Of a stretch of 41,239 nt of DNA, positions 32,163-41,239 are shown one piece after another. The stretch's first letter is position 1, and every line of letters starts with the position of its first letter. The translations under genes and the position numbers were made by a program. The notes under the pieces were generated by a model, which was not told where the DNA came from, did no database searches, and saw only the letters and a list, made by a program, of their open reading frames with translations. Origin of the DNA: CAZFPN01 sp044370655 (GTDB taxonomy: Bacteria; Pseudomonadota; Alphaproteobacteria; Rickettsiales; Deianiraeaceae); the NCBI GenBank assembly GCA_044370655.1, contig JBILVD010000001.1, positions 1-41,239 of the forward strand, in the 5' to 3' direction.

Positions 32163-32476
32163 ATGATTGCTTGGGTTTTTCTTGTTTTTGCCTCTATTTG
32201 CGAAGTAGTGTGGACTTATTTTATGAAAGTTTCTGACGGATTTTCTAAGTTAAAGCCCGCTATTTTAATGGTTATTTTTAACATACTTAGCACCATTTTT
32301 CTCGCCCTTGCAGTTAAGGACTTACCAATAAGTGTTGCGTATCCAATATGGACTGGCATTGGTGCAATGGGAACTGTTGCAATTGGAATTTTAGCTTTTA
32401 ACGAAAGTAAAAGCTTCAAAAATACTTCTTTTTAACAATGATACTTCTTGGAATTATTGGCTTAAAAGTTGTATAA
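32163..32476 (+). pseudogene. SMR-family small multidrug/guanidinium exporter, C terminus frameshifted
   Basis: The first frame gives 90 residues ending SKSFKNTSF. Three SMR membrane helices are clear, with the essential Glu in ASICEVVWTYFMK and the segment VAYPIWTGIGAMGTVAIG. The fourth helix is in the -1 frame: YFFLTMILLGIIGLKVV, stop at 32474-32476. One extra A in the A5 run at about 32417-32421 would give a 105-residue protein like its neighbour. So this is either a fresh pseudogene or a homopolymer sequencing error. The helix 1 motif resembles SugE/Gdx. It has a strong promoter and is paired with the next gene. Confidence 0.8.
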
Positions 32477-32499
32477 TCTTTATTATTTTTTATTTTTTT

Positions 32500-32823
32500 A
32501 TGTCAAATTTTATTGTGTGGATGGCTCTTTTAGGTGCTGGAATTTCTGAGGTTATTTGGGCTTATTTCATGAAGCAGTCGGAAGGTTTAACAAAACTTGT
32601 TCCTTCTGCGTTATGTATATTTGTGATGATAATTAGTATGGGACTTTTAACTTTCAGTACTAAGTATTTACCAATTAGCATAGCTTATCCTGTGTGGGTG
32701 GGAATTGGAGCAGCTGGAACCGTAATTGCTGGAGCAATGTTTTTTGAAGAATCTATATCCGTTTTAAAAGTTGTGTTTTTAGCAATGATAATTGGGGGAG
32801 TTATAGGTATTAAATTATCTTAA
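32500..32823 (+). CDS. SMR-family transporter, SugE/Gdx-like, second of a pair
   Basis: 107 residues, four membrane helices, full SMR length. The proton- and substrate-binding Glu is in GISEVIWAYFMKQSEG, helix 3 is SIAYPVWVGIGAAGTVIAG, and helix 4 is VVFLAMIIGGVIGIKL. SMR pumps exchange protons for quaternary ammonium ions or guanidinium. Adjacent pairs often form heterodimers with opposed topology (EbrAB, YkkCD). It is about 47% identical by eye to its partner, starts 23 bases after the partner's frame-corrected stop and shares its promoter. If the partner is truly broken, it would have to act as a homodimer. Confidence 0.9.
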   Translation: MSNFIVWMALLGAGISEVIWAYFMKQSEGLTKLVPSALCIFVMIISMGLLTFSTKYLPISIAYPVWVGIGAAGTVIAGAMFFEESISVLKVVFLAMIIGGVIGIKLS

Positions 32824-32841
32824 TTTCTCAAATAAAAATAT

Positions 32842-32870
32842 TTGTTTATCTTGTAAAAAGATTGTATAAT
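32842..32870 (+). promoter_or_regulatory. Promoter for the repeat-containing unknown gene
   Basis: TTGTTT (32842-32847), a 17-base spacer, and a perfect TATAAT (32865-32870). The ATG at 32896 lies about 18 bases after the expected start of transcription. Confidence 0.55.
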
Positions 32871-32895
32871 AATATTTAGATTAATCTTTTACGCT

Positions 32896-33621
32896 ATGGA
32901 TAATGACTTGCAAGACATTGCATTGCAAATTGAGAATTTTAAATCCTTTATCTTGCAATTAATTCAGGCTCAAGGTTTTGAATTTAAGAGAAAAAAAACC
33001 CCAGATGGTTCTATTACTGTTGAAGTGTTTCCTAGGTTTATTACCCCAAAGTTAGATTCTATTCCCAGAATGTTAAGGGCGGTAAAAATTTTAAGATTAG
33101 ATACAAGTCCTCTAATTAACAAGATTGCTGCTTCCATGGCAGAAGCTATAAGTAATGCAATAGAAAAGAGAATTTATAGAAACGAAATAATTGCAAAAGT
33201 AGAAACCTTTAATAATGAGATAGAAAAAATTTTTAAAGAATTGTTAAGCCGAAGAAAAGATAGTAAAGTAAATGAAAAAGATGTCAAAAAGTATATACTT
33301 AAAGATAAAAAAGATACTAAATTAGAAAAAATAGTTAAGGATATGGTTGCCAATTTGGAAGCTTTAGAAGATATTAAAGAATACAAAAAGAAATGTAAGG
33401 AGTACGATTTAGGTTCAAAAATTGCTTTTGATAATTTATTACCTGATTATGCCACCTTCTCATATGTTTTAACCCCAGAAGAGGTAAAAATTGCTTTTGA
33501 TAATTTATTACCTGATTATGCCACCCTCTCATATGTTTTAACCCCAGAAGAGGTAAAACCAGAAGATTTAAGTAATAGCAAATACAGAAGTCCAACATTT
33601 AAAGACCCAAAAAATCGATAA
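32896..33621 (+). CDS. Hypothetical protein with a 23-residue tandem duplication
   Basis: 241 residues, not recognised. Residues 1-75 are mixed alpha/beta (FKSFILQLIQAQGFEF, VEVFPRFITPKLDS); about 75-175 is strongly helical and charged, probably coiled coil. Then KIAFDNLLPDYATFSYVLTP and a second copy with one change (F to L) follow directly, ending in a hydrophilic tail. No signal peptide or membrane helix. The promoter is good. Its 3' end overlaps the convergent thiD by 23 bases. Recent internal duplication suggests a surface or effector-type protein under change, but that is inference. Confidence 0.65.
   Translation: MDNDLQDIALQIENFKSFILQLIQAQGFEFKRKKTPDGSITVEVFPRFITPKLDSIPRMLRAVKILRLDTSPLINKIAASMAEAISNAIEKRIYRNEIIAKVETFNNEIEKIFKELLSRRKDSKVNEKDVKKYILKDKKDTKLEKIVKDMVANLEALEDIKEYKKKCKEYDLGSKIAFDNLLPDYATFSYVLTPEEVKIAFDNLLPDYATLSYVLTPEEVKPEDLSNSKYRSPTFKDPKNR
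33417..33554 (+). repeat. 69-base tandem duplication, two copies
   Basis: Unit 1 is 33417-33485 and unit 2 is 33486-33554; they differ at one base (CCTTCTC against CCCTCTC). The period is a multiple of three, so the frame is kept and 23 residues are doubled. Near identity indicates a recent event. AAAA after unit 2 repeats the first bases of the unit. Confidence 0.95.
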
Positions 33622-34294
33622 ACTTACCACTATACGAATTTTTAATTCCATTATAAATTAAATTTTTTGCCTTTTCTATCGCATCTTCCAAGTTATACCC
33701 CAAAAACAAAAAGGCACATATGGCGGAGGATAATGAGCAACCAGTGCCCCTAACATTTTTTTTTAAATCAATGCTAGGCAATGAGAAGTCTCTGATTATG
33801 TTTCCATCTTTCATAAGTCTATCCGTGCCACTTTTAAATGATTTTACAAGTATGTAAGAGTGATAGTTTTGTAAATCCAATTCTTTAAATTCTTCAAGAT
33901 TGGGTGTTATTAAGAAGCTTTTTTTTGAAAGTTCAAGAACAACCTCTTTGTTTTGCAAAATAGCCCCATTTGTTGCTTTTAAAGGAGTATCTAAAATAAT
34001 CTTGATATTTTTTGCCGAAAGTGTTTCGGTCAATTCTTTCGCAAGTTCTAAACTTCCAACCATTCCAATTTTAGCAAATTCTATTTCCGCCTCTTCAAAT
34101 ATACTTTCTAAGCTTAATTTTAAGGCTTCTTTTGGTATAACAAAATTACCAAATCCTTTTGAGTTGTTTTGAACCGCAACTCCTGTTGAAATAAAGTAAG
34201 GATTTAAACCAAGGTGTTGTGCAACCCTAAAGTCTGCTAAAATGCCAGCACCACCTGTTCCATCAAAGCCCCCAATTAAAATGAAGCTTTTCAT
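33599..34294 (-). CDS. thiD: Hydroxymethylpyrimidine (phosphate) kinase ThiD
   Basis: 231 residues, a little shorter than typical (about 265). It phosphorylates HMP and HMP-P for thiamine synthesis or salvage. The N terminus GGFDGTGGAGILADFRVAQHLG corresponds to the usual S-D-S-G-G-G-A-G-I-Q-A-D motif with the first Ser replaced by Phe. The C-terminal ribokinase motif is VRGTGCSLSSAICAFL with the catalytic Asp position replaced by Cys, as in other ThiD enzymes. It follows the VirB2-like gene with no gap at all. No other thi gene is near; salvage is likely. Confidence 0.85.
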   Translation of the reverse strand: MKSFILIGGFDGTGGAGILADFRVAQHLGLNPYFISTGVAVQNNSKGFGNFVIPKEALKLSLESIFEEAEIEFAKIGMVGSLELAKELTETLSAKNIKIILDTPLKATNGAILQNKEVVLELSKKSFLITPNLEEFKELDLQNYHSYILVKSFKSGTDRLMKDGNIIRDFSLPSIDLKKNVRGTGCSLSSAICAFLFLGYNLEDAIEKAKNLIYNGIKNSYSGKFIDFLGL

Positions 34295-35098
34295 TTAACT
34301 TTTAATTTGCTTTAAAACAAGTTCCTTGCAATTTTTTATATTCCAACTAGAAGGAACCTCGGATGCAAATATTTCATCAGTGCATGTGTTTTTACATTTA
34401 AAGTAATCTCTGCTAAAACTTCCTGATATTTCATTGCATGTTATTTCAAGGTTATTATTACAGATCGCAGGTTTTACCACCCCAATTTGTTTTGTAAATA
34501 TGATTTCTGTTCTATCTTTTACTTTAGTGCACTGAGTCTTACCATTAGTTGTTTTTTCTGTAAACATTTCACAACTAGCTCTTGTACATTCTAGTAAGTC
34601 ACAATTACTGTTGGTAATTTTGTCTTTCACTTTTTCAAGATTTAAAACGTTTTTAAATCCTATTTTCTGACTCAGATTTTCTGTCGTTTCAAGGCAAGCA
34701 AGTGCTTGATTTTTAGTGCAAAGCCCACTACTTGAGCCTGTTATCTGTATAACCAATTTTTGAGCTCCAATTAAAATTCCAATTCCAGTAATTATTTGTG
34801 CAAAAGTTATAAGACCAAACTTACCAATAAATAAATATATACCAGCAAAACTTGCCGCAAATAAACCTACATACTTGATTATATCTGATTGAACAAATGA
34901 TACAAATCTACATATTGCAATGTTAACCGCATTTGCAACGCAAATTCCAGAATTCGCCTCCCCAACCGAACCTGAGCAATAATAACCTGCGGCACAAGGA
35001 TAATTAACCCCACAGGATTGATATTGTTCATTCCCAAAACTTAGTTTTGTAAAAAAGATTGAAAATATAATTGTAAAAATTGTAAAACCAGCTTTCAT
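34295..35098 (-). CDS. Cysteine-rich protein with a TrbC/VirB2-like membrane region
   Basis: 267 residues from ATG 35098, which gives a good signal peptide (MKAGFTIF to LSFG); an upstream ATG at 35134 is less likely. A short Cys-rich module follows (YPCAAGYYCSGSVGEANSGIC). Then come two membrane helices with VirB2 features: AICRFVSFVQSDIIKYVGLF, IGKFGLITFAQIITGIGILIGAQKLV. A C-terminal domain of about 150 residues has 11 more cysteines, 16 in the mature protein. VirB2 pilins end soon after helix 2, so this long Cys-rich tail is unusual. It is probably a surface or pilus-associated T4SS component. Confidence 0.6.
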   Translation of the reverse strand: MKAGFTIFTIIFSIFFTKLSFGNEQYQSCGVNYPCAAGYYCSGSVGEANSGICVANAVNIAICRFVSFVQSDIIKYVGLFAASFAGIYLFIGKFGLITFAQIITGIGILIGAQKLVIQITGSSSGLCTKNQALACLETTENLSQKIGFKNVLNLEKVKDKITNSNCDLLECTRASCEMFTEKTTNGKTQCTKVKDRTEIIFTKQIGVVKPAICNNNLEITCNEISGSFSRDYFKCKNTCTDEIFASEVPSSWNIKNCKELVLKQIKS

Positions 35099-35165
35099 AT
35101 TAAACTTGACATTCGTTATATAATAAATTAACACTAAAATAAGTTATATGTCAATTTTTATTTTT

Positions 35166-35399
35166 ATGGCTTTAAAAAAAGAAATCTTTGAAGATGTTAT
35201 AAAGTCTAATTTTAAAGATGTTAAATTTATCTTGACTGATATGGTGGGAGATGAAGACCATTACAGCCTTGAGATATCATCTCCAGAATTTGACGGGCTT
35301 TCAATTTTACAAAGTCATAAATTAATAAACAAAAAATTAAAAGACTATATAGGCAGCAAAGTGCACGCTTTAACAATTTTAAGCATTAATGTAATTTAA
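35166..35399 (+). CDS. BolA/IbaG-family protein
   Basis: 77 residues from ATG 35166 (MALKKEIFEDVIK); an ATG at 35148 would add six hydrophobic residues. The class II-type KH-like fold is visible: helix, then DHYSLEISSPEFDGLSILQSHKLINKKL with the conserved S-x-x-F-x-G-x-x-x-x-x-x-H, and HALTILSI at the end. BolA proteins bind monothiol glutaredoxins and 2Fe-2S clusters, and in alphaproteobacteria modulate iron response. It is the first gene of a compact run with ybaB, holC and ispA (5 and 3 bases between stops and starts). Confidence 0.85.
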   Translation: MALKKEIFEDVIKSNFKDVKFILTDMVGDEDHYSLEISSPEFDGLSILQSHKLINKKLKDYIGSKVHALTILSINVI

Positions 35400-35404
35400 A
35401 AGAT

Positions 35405-35680
35405 ATGGATTTAAAAAGAATGATGTCTCAATTGCAGAACCAATCTGCTATGCTACAAAAAAAGATGGAAAGCCTAGAAATAAAAGGAGAAGCAGGAGGA
35501 GAAAATGGAGTTTTTATTTTAATGAATGGTAAATTTCAAGTTAAGGATATAAAAATTAAGTTTTTACCATCAGAGCAAGGGGACCTAGAAATTTTAGAAG
35601 ACCTAATTAAAAAAGCTCTTGAAACTTGTTATGACCAAATTGAAAAAGAAATAAAAAAATACACGGGAGGAATGTTTTAA
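35405..35680 (+). CDS. YbaB/EbfC nucleoid-associated protein
   Basis: 91 residues. Small dimeric DNA-binding protein. The N-terminal helix (MMSQLQNQSAMLQKKMESLEIKGEAGG) and the strand NGKFQVKDIKIKF are typical, followed by LEDLIKKALETCYDQIEKEI. In most genomes ybaB lies between dnaX and recR; here it is with bolA and holC, though the holC neighbour keeps a link to the replisome. It starts 5 bases after bolA. Confidence 0.9.
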   Translation: MDLKRMMSQLQNQSAMLQKKMESLEIKGEAGGENGVFILMNGKFQVKDIKIKFLPSEQGDLEILEDLIKKALETCYDQIEKEIKKYTGGMF

Positions 35681-35683
35681 AAA

Positions 35684-36160
35684 ATGCAGTCAACATTTAA
35701 TTTTTACAAACTTTTAGAAAGCTCGCTTTTAACTTCGGCAATTTCAACTATTTCTAGCAAAGTTATGGAATTTGGAGAAAAGACAATCGTTTTCTTTGAA
35801 ACAGACCAAGAAATGAACCAAGTTGACGAAAAATTATGGACTTTTTCTCAAAGTGAATTTATGCCACATTTATGTTTTAATGCAGAAGAATTTGAGGAAT
35901 TTAAAGATGAAGTCCCCCTACTTTTAACTACACAAAAACAAAATGATATAGAGGCGGAAAATTTAATTATCTTAAAACCCTTTAACGAGGTTGAATTCTT
36001 TATAAATTTCAAAAAAATATTCTTTTTATTCTCCTCAGAAAATCAAGAAGAATTAACAAATGCAAGAAATTTTTGGAAGGAAATTGCGTCTAAAAAAGAT
36101 AAATTTGCAAGCAAATTTTACGAACAAGGAGAAGATAAAAAGTGGAAATTAAAAGCCTAA
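35684..36160 (+). CDS. holC: DNA polymerase III subunit chi (HolC)
   Basis: 158 residues. Chi links the clamp loader to SSB. Typical features are FFETDQEMNQVDEKLWTFSQSEFMPH, with the L-W-x-F motif and F-x-P-H, and the later Rossmann-like strand ENLIILKPFNEVEFFINFKKIFFLFS. The C terminus is slightly extended with ARNFWKEIASKKDKFASKFYEQGEDKKWKLK, as in alphaproteobacterial HolC. Overlaps nothing and starts 3 bases after ybaB. Confidence 0.85.
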   Translation: MQSTFNFYKLLESSLLTSAISTISSKVMEFGEKTIVFFETDQEMNQVDEKLWTFSQSEFMPHLCFNAEEFEEFKDEVPLLLTTQKQNDIEAENLIILKPFNEVEFFINFKKIFFLFSSENQEELTNARNFWKEIASKKDKFASKFYEQGEDKKWKLKA

Positions 36161-36163
36161 TTT

Positions 36164-36979
36164 ATGAAAGAGAGTTTAAGCTTTCATGCTAAAAATTTCA
36201 ATATTATCTTAAAAACCTTTTTAAACGCCCTGCCCTATCATAATTCAGGGGAAAAACTCATTAAAACTGCGATTGAATACTCCCTACTTGAAGGAAATCC
36301 CAAATTTATACGTTCCTTTATTGTCTTTGAAACCGCAAAAATGCTTGGAGGAAAAATAAACAATAACATCACAAATCTTGCAATTGCAATTGAAATGCTT
36401 CATTCTTATACTTTAATTCATGACGACTTACCCTCAATGGATAACTCTGAATTTAGAAGGGGGGTTAGCGCTGTTCATAAAAAATTTGGCGAAAGCACCG
36501 CGATTTTAGCAGGAAACTCTCTTCAAGTAATGGCTTTTGAAGTTTTAGTAAGGCTCAAGAATTTTGACATTATAAAAGAATTTTGTAAAGTTGCAGGTTT
36601 TAATGGAGTTATGTCTGGTCAAGTTCTTGATTTAAATCCAGAGTTTAAAAAAAATGAATTTGAGGAAATGAATTATAAAAAAACTGGAGTTTTAATAGAG
36701 TTTTGCTTAACTTCCACCGCTATTTTATTAAAAAGAGAAGATGTTATATATAAATTAAAAGAGTATGGTAAAAATTTAGGAATTGCCTACCAAATGCAAG
36801 ACGATTTACTTGATGAAGGAGAAGGGGGATATTCTTACTTAACACATCTAGGTGGTAGAAAATTCCTGGAAGATAAGCTTCAAGAAACTATTGAAATTTG
36901 CAAGCAAAGTATAGTAAATATAGCAAATAATGACGTGCTTTTCAATTTACCAAAAGCCCTGTCAAAAAGAGCATATTGA
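36164..36979 (+). CDS. ispA: Polyprenyl (farnesyl) diphosphate synthase IspA
   Basis: 271 residues. Condenses IPP with allylic diphosphates to farnesyl diphosphate, precursor of undecaprenyl phosphate and quinones. First Asp-rich motif: LIHDDLPSMDNSEFRRG (DDxxxxD as in short-chain bacterial enzymes); second: AYQMQDDLLDEGEGG, which keeps DDxxD. The usual N-terminal G-K-R-x-R segment is weak here (HNSGEKLIKTAI), where G-K-R is expected, so IPP binding may be altered. It starts 3 bases after holC and ends the compact bolA run; the next ORF starts 49 bases on. Confidence 0.88.
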   Translation: MKESLSFHAKNFNIILKTFLNALPYHNSGEKLIKTAIEYSLLEGNPKFIRSFIVFETAKMLGGKINNNITNLAIAIEMLHSYTLIHDDLPSMDNSEFRRGVSAVHKKFGESTAILAGNSLQVMAFEVLVRLKNFDIIKEFCKVAGFNGVMSGQVLDLNPEFKKNEFEEMNYKKTGVLIEFCLTSTAILLKREDVIYKLKEYGKNLGIAYQMQDDLLDEGEGGYSYLTHLGGRKFLEDKLQETIEICKQSIVNIANNDVLFNLPKALSKRAY

Positions 36980-37028
36980 TTTTAGCAAAAAAATAAGATA
37001 TTATATCTAAGCCCGTAAAAATAAATAT

Positions 37029-37685
37029 ATGTTTAAATTACTCCTCTCTATTTTTATGTTAATACTAATGCCACTAAGAATGCTTTTTGTATTCTCGTTG
37101 CTGTTTAATGTAATTTTTATAATTATAATCCATAATTTTGTTGTAAATGATACTTACTTAAAAACTACAGAACACTATAAAAAAATTGAAACTTTAGGGG
37201 AAAGAGCCATAGAGAGAGCTTGTAGCTTTAGTATAGAATGCTCTTTAAAAGTTTACGCTAAAGAAGGGGACTACATAAAACAAACATTTGAAAAAACTCT
37301 TAACAAAGAAAAAGTAGAAAAAAAATCAATTTTAGAAAGCATAAAATCACCAATAAAAAAATTAATTGCAGAGGCGGATATTAAATCATTAATAACAAAA
37401 ACTCCTTCTAACTCATGCATAATAACAGATTTAAAAGATACAATTATTTGCGAGGCAGATGAGATTGTAGGTATTTTTAAAGCTGAAGATTGCCAGTCCT
37501 GCCTTGAAACCTTTAGAAAAGAGTTTAAAAGCTTAGAAAAGAAGCACTATAAAAGCCTAATAATAAAATTAACCCATAGAATGTATAATTTTTTTTCAAG
37601 CTTTTTTAAATCAAAAAATTTAGAACCTCAGAATTTTTTTGATGATAAATTAAAAGAAAAAATTGAAGATTTAATCTTGAACTGA
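37029..37685 (+). CDS. Hypothetical membrane-anchored protein
   Basis: 218 residues, not recognised. A long hydrophobic N terminus (about 1-38, ending IIIIHNFVVND) would act as a signal anchor or hairpin, leaving the rest in the periplasm. The body is Lys and Glu rich and helical, with six Cys that could form disulphides: CSFSIEC, then NSCIITDLKDTIIC and DCQSC. It sits between ispA and the 23S rRNA with its own short AT-rich leader. Nothing suggests a function beyond an envelope location. Confidence 0.6.
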   Translation: MFKLLLSIFMLILMPLRMLFVFSLLFNVIFIIIIHNFVVNDTYLKTTEHYKKIETLGERAIERACSFSIECSLKVYAKEGDYIKQTFEKTLNKEKVEKKSILESIKSPIKKLIAEADIKSLITKTPSNSCIITDLKDTIICEADEIVGIFKAEDCQSCLETFRKEFKSLEKKHYKSLIIKLTHRMYNFFSSFFKSKNLEPQNFFDDKLKEKIEDLILN

Positions 37686-37780
37686 ATTTTTTTAAAAATT
37701 ATCTCCCTCCGTTTTATTCAATATTTACAAGCTTTTTTAAATATAATAAAAAAAAAGTTAAAATTTTTTTTAAAAAACAC

Positions 37781-37811
37781 TTGACTTTTTAAAAAGTTTA
37801 AAACAAATAAT
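37781..37811 (+). promoter_or_regulatory. Probable promoter of the 23S-5S rRNA unit
   Basis: TTGACT (37781-37786), a 19-base spacer and AATAAT (37806-37811). It lies 120 bases before mature 23S, after a long A/T run that could act as an UP element. No 16S or tRNA gene is upstream, so the 23S-5S pair needs its own promoter. Confidence 0.5.
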
Positions 37812-37819
37812 AATTCCAA

Positions 37820-37848
37820 AGACGACGAAAGCGAAAGCAAAAGCGTCT
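37820..37848 (+). other. rRNA leader hairpin
   Basis: AGACG (37820-37824) pairs with CGTCT (37844-37848); between them is a purine-rich tract containing GCGAAAGC, itself able to form a very stable GNRA mini-hairpin. It lies just after the presumed transcription start and may be an antitermination or processing element. Confidence 0.4.
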
Positions 37849-37862
37849 AAAGATTAAGTTGT

Positions 37863-37919
37863 GAAGAGAAATAAAGGCAAATCCAAAAATGTGCTTGAAC
37901 AATAAGTTTTGTTCTGCAT
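37863..37919 (+). other. 5' arm of the 23S precursor processing stem
   Basis: These 57 bases are complementary, with a few mismatches and one bulge, to 40714-40770 after the 23S gene. For example GTTTTGTTCTGCAT pairs with ATGCAGAGCAAAAT, and GGCAAATC with GATTTGCC. Together they close the 23S as a long duplex, the usual RNase III substrate. Confidence 0.75.
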
Positions 37920-37930
37920 ACAAAAGAGTT

Positions 37931-40700
<2,770 letters not shown>

Positions 40701-40713
40701 CTCTTTGTTTTGC

Positions 40714-40770
40714 ATGCAGAGCAAAATTCATTCTTCACGCAAATTTTTGATTTGCCTTTATTTTTCAAAC
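40714..40770 (+). other. 3' arm of the 23S precursor processing stem
   Basis: Complement of 37863-37919. Between it and the mature 3' end, ATAACTCTTTGT (40697 onward) also pairs with the ACAAAAGAGTTAT before the 23S 5' end, extending the stem inward. Confidence 0.75.
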
Positions 40771-40790
40771 TTACTGGAAGTTCTTCTAGT

Positions 40791-40912
40791 AAGTACCGCT
40801 ATTGATAGCATCATGGAAACACCGGATCCCATTCCGAACTCAATGGTGAAACTTGATAGCGCCGATGATACTGCTTCTGTTGACGTTGCGGGAAAGTAGG
40901 TTTAGCGGTACT
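40791..40912 (+). rRNA. rrf: 5S ribosomal RNA
   Basis: About 120 bases. The ends pair as helix I (AGTACCGCTA with TAGCGGTACT). The loop region ACACCGGATCCCATTCCGAACTC is the 5S hallmark, and GTTGCGGGAAAGTAGG follows near the 3' end. The pairing continues outside the gene (CTTCTAGTAAG with CTTATTAGAAG), giving a processing stem. It follows 23S by about 90 bases, as part of the same transcript. Confidence 0.93.
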
Positions 40913-41150
40913 TATTAGAAGAATTTAAATGTCAAAATTACCCTAGAGCAACTCATTAAGAATTACATTAGGAATATTAAAGGTGTACTCACGAATTAAA
41001 TACATATTTTAACACTAGCTAAATATACCCTTTATTTATGTTAAAATGCTCTTATTTCTTTTCACTGAATTTTAAAAAAATAGTACTCAACAATGATACT
41101 AATAGAGGTAAAATAAATTTTATCCAAAGAATGAAACAAAGGCTCTTGGA
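40913..41150 (+). other. Intergenic region between 5S and the transposase end
   Basis: No gene seen. AT-rich. It should hold the rRNA terminator and one end of the insertion sequence whose transposase stops at 41151, but I could not identify a G/C hairpin or confirm a terminal inverted repeat, as the other IS end is outside the window. Confidence 0.4.
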
Positions 41151-41239
41151 CTAGTATCTCTTAAAAATTATCCAAACTTCTTCAAATAAATCTTTATAGC
41201 GACAATTCCATCTAAACTCACTTTCTTTTAAATGCAAGA
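41151..41239 (-). mobile_element. C-terminal end of an IS1595-like transposase, cut by window edge
   Basis: On the minus strand the last 28 codons before a TAG read LHLKESEFRWNCRYKDLFEE and then VWIIFKRY. The H-L-K-E-x-E-F-R-x-N-x-R pattern with a following L is the C-terminal signature of ISXO2/IS1595-family DDE transposases (H-L-K-E-C-E-F-R-x-N). The rest lies beyond the right edge. The frame is intact as far as seen. Confidence 0.6.

Noticed and set aside
40985..41030. Possible IS terminal inverted repeat (GTGTACTCACGAATTAAATA or the reverse-strand GGGTATATTTAGC)
   Set aside because: The second end of the element is outside the window, so no pairing can be shown.

Overview
The window is AT-rich, densely coded bacterial chromosome. 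It most resembles an alphaproteobacterium of the order Rickettsiales. The evidence is a 23S-5S rRNA unit with no 16S or tRNA genes in front of it, an archaeal-looking ValS, type IV secretion-like genes (VirB8-like, VirB2-like) scattered among housekeeping genes, an orphan HK97-type prohead protease, and very low GC. It is metabolically richer than Rickettsia proper: purH, panD, dapF, ispD, ispA, thiD and cydAB are all present. A Midichloriaceae- or Deianiraea-like lineage is therefore a reasonable guess, but this is inference and no species is assigned.

Layout. 1-0.9 kb: oxidative stress pair (the end of dps, then ahpD). 0.9-4.4 kb, minus strand: tight mlaC-mraY-yqaA-like-purH run. 4.5-6.9 kb, plus: DadA-like oxidase, a small membrane protein, prs. 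6.9-11.2 kb, minus: unknown gene, htpG, lepB, gap. 11.3-14.0 kb, plus: pentapeptide-repeat membrane protein, alpha/beta hydrolase, ispD. 14.0-16.3 kb, minus: VanX-like dipeptidase and Xaa-Pro aminopeptidase. 16.4-23.4 kb, plus: near-continuous operon valS-rlpA-trhO-dapF-acyl-CoA ligase. 23.5-26.9 kb: prohead protease, panD, a 600-base gene-free stretch, nusB-fabD, a small XRE regulator. 26.9-29.3 kb, minus: cydA-cydB. 29.5-32.8 kb, plus: unknown gene, mltG, a frameshifted virB8-like gene, and a pair of SMR transporters of which the first is frameshifted. 32.9-35.1 kb: unknown protein with a 69-base tandem duplication, thiD, cysteine-rich VirB2-like protein. 35.1-37.7 kb, plus: bolA-ybaB-holC-ispA-unknown. 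37.8-40.9 kb: 23S and 5S rRNA. The right edge holds the last 28 codons of an IS1595-like transposase.

How the genes fit together. Envelope work is well represented (MraY, DapF, MltG, RlpA, VanX-like, MlaC, LepB, and IspA/IspD for isoprenoids), which implies that this organism makes and remodels peptidoglycan. Respiratory and redox genes (cydAB of the short Q-loop type, DadA-like, Dps, AhpD) suggest life at varying oxygen.

The most striking non-gene signal is a cluster of ParB-type parS sites. Three carry the complete 14-base core (GTTTCACGTGAAAC): two match the 16-base consensus exactly and one differs only at the first base. A fourth, degenerate copy has a core mismatch. All lie between 14.99 and 19.88 kb inside the coding sequences of pepP, valS and rlpA, and the complete ones are read in the frame that gives Val-Ser-Arg-Glu-Thr. 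This marks a likely centromere and predicts that the replication origin is not far away.
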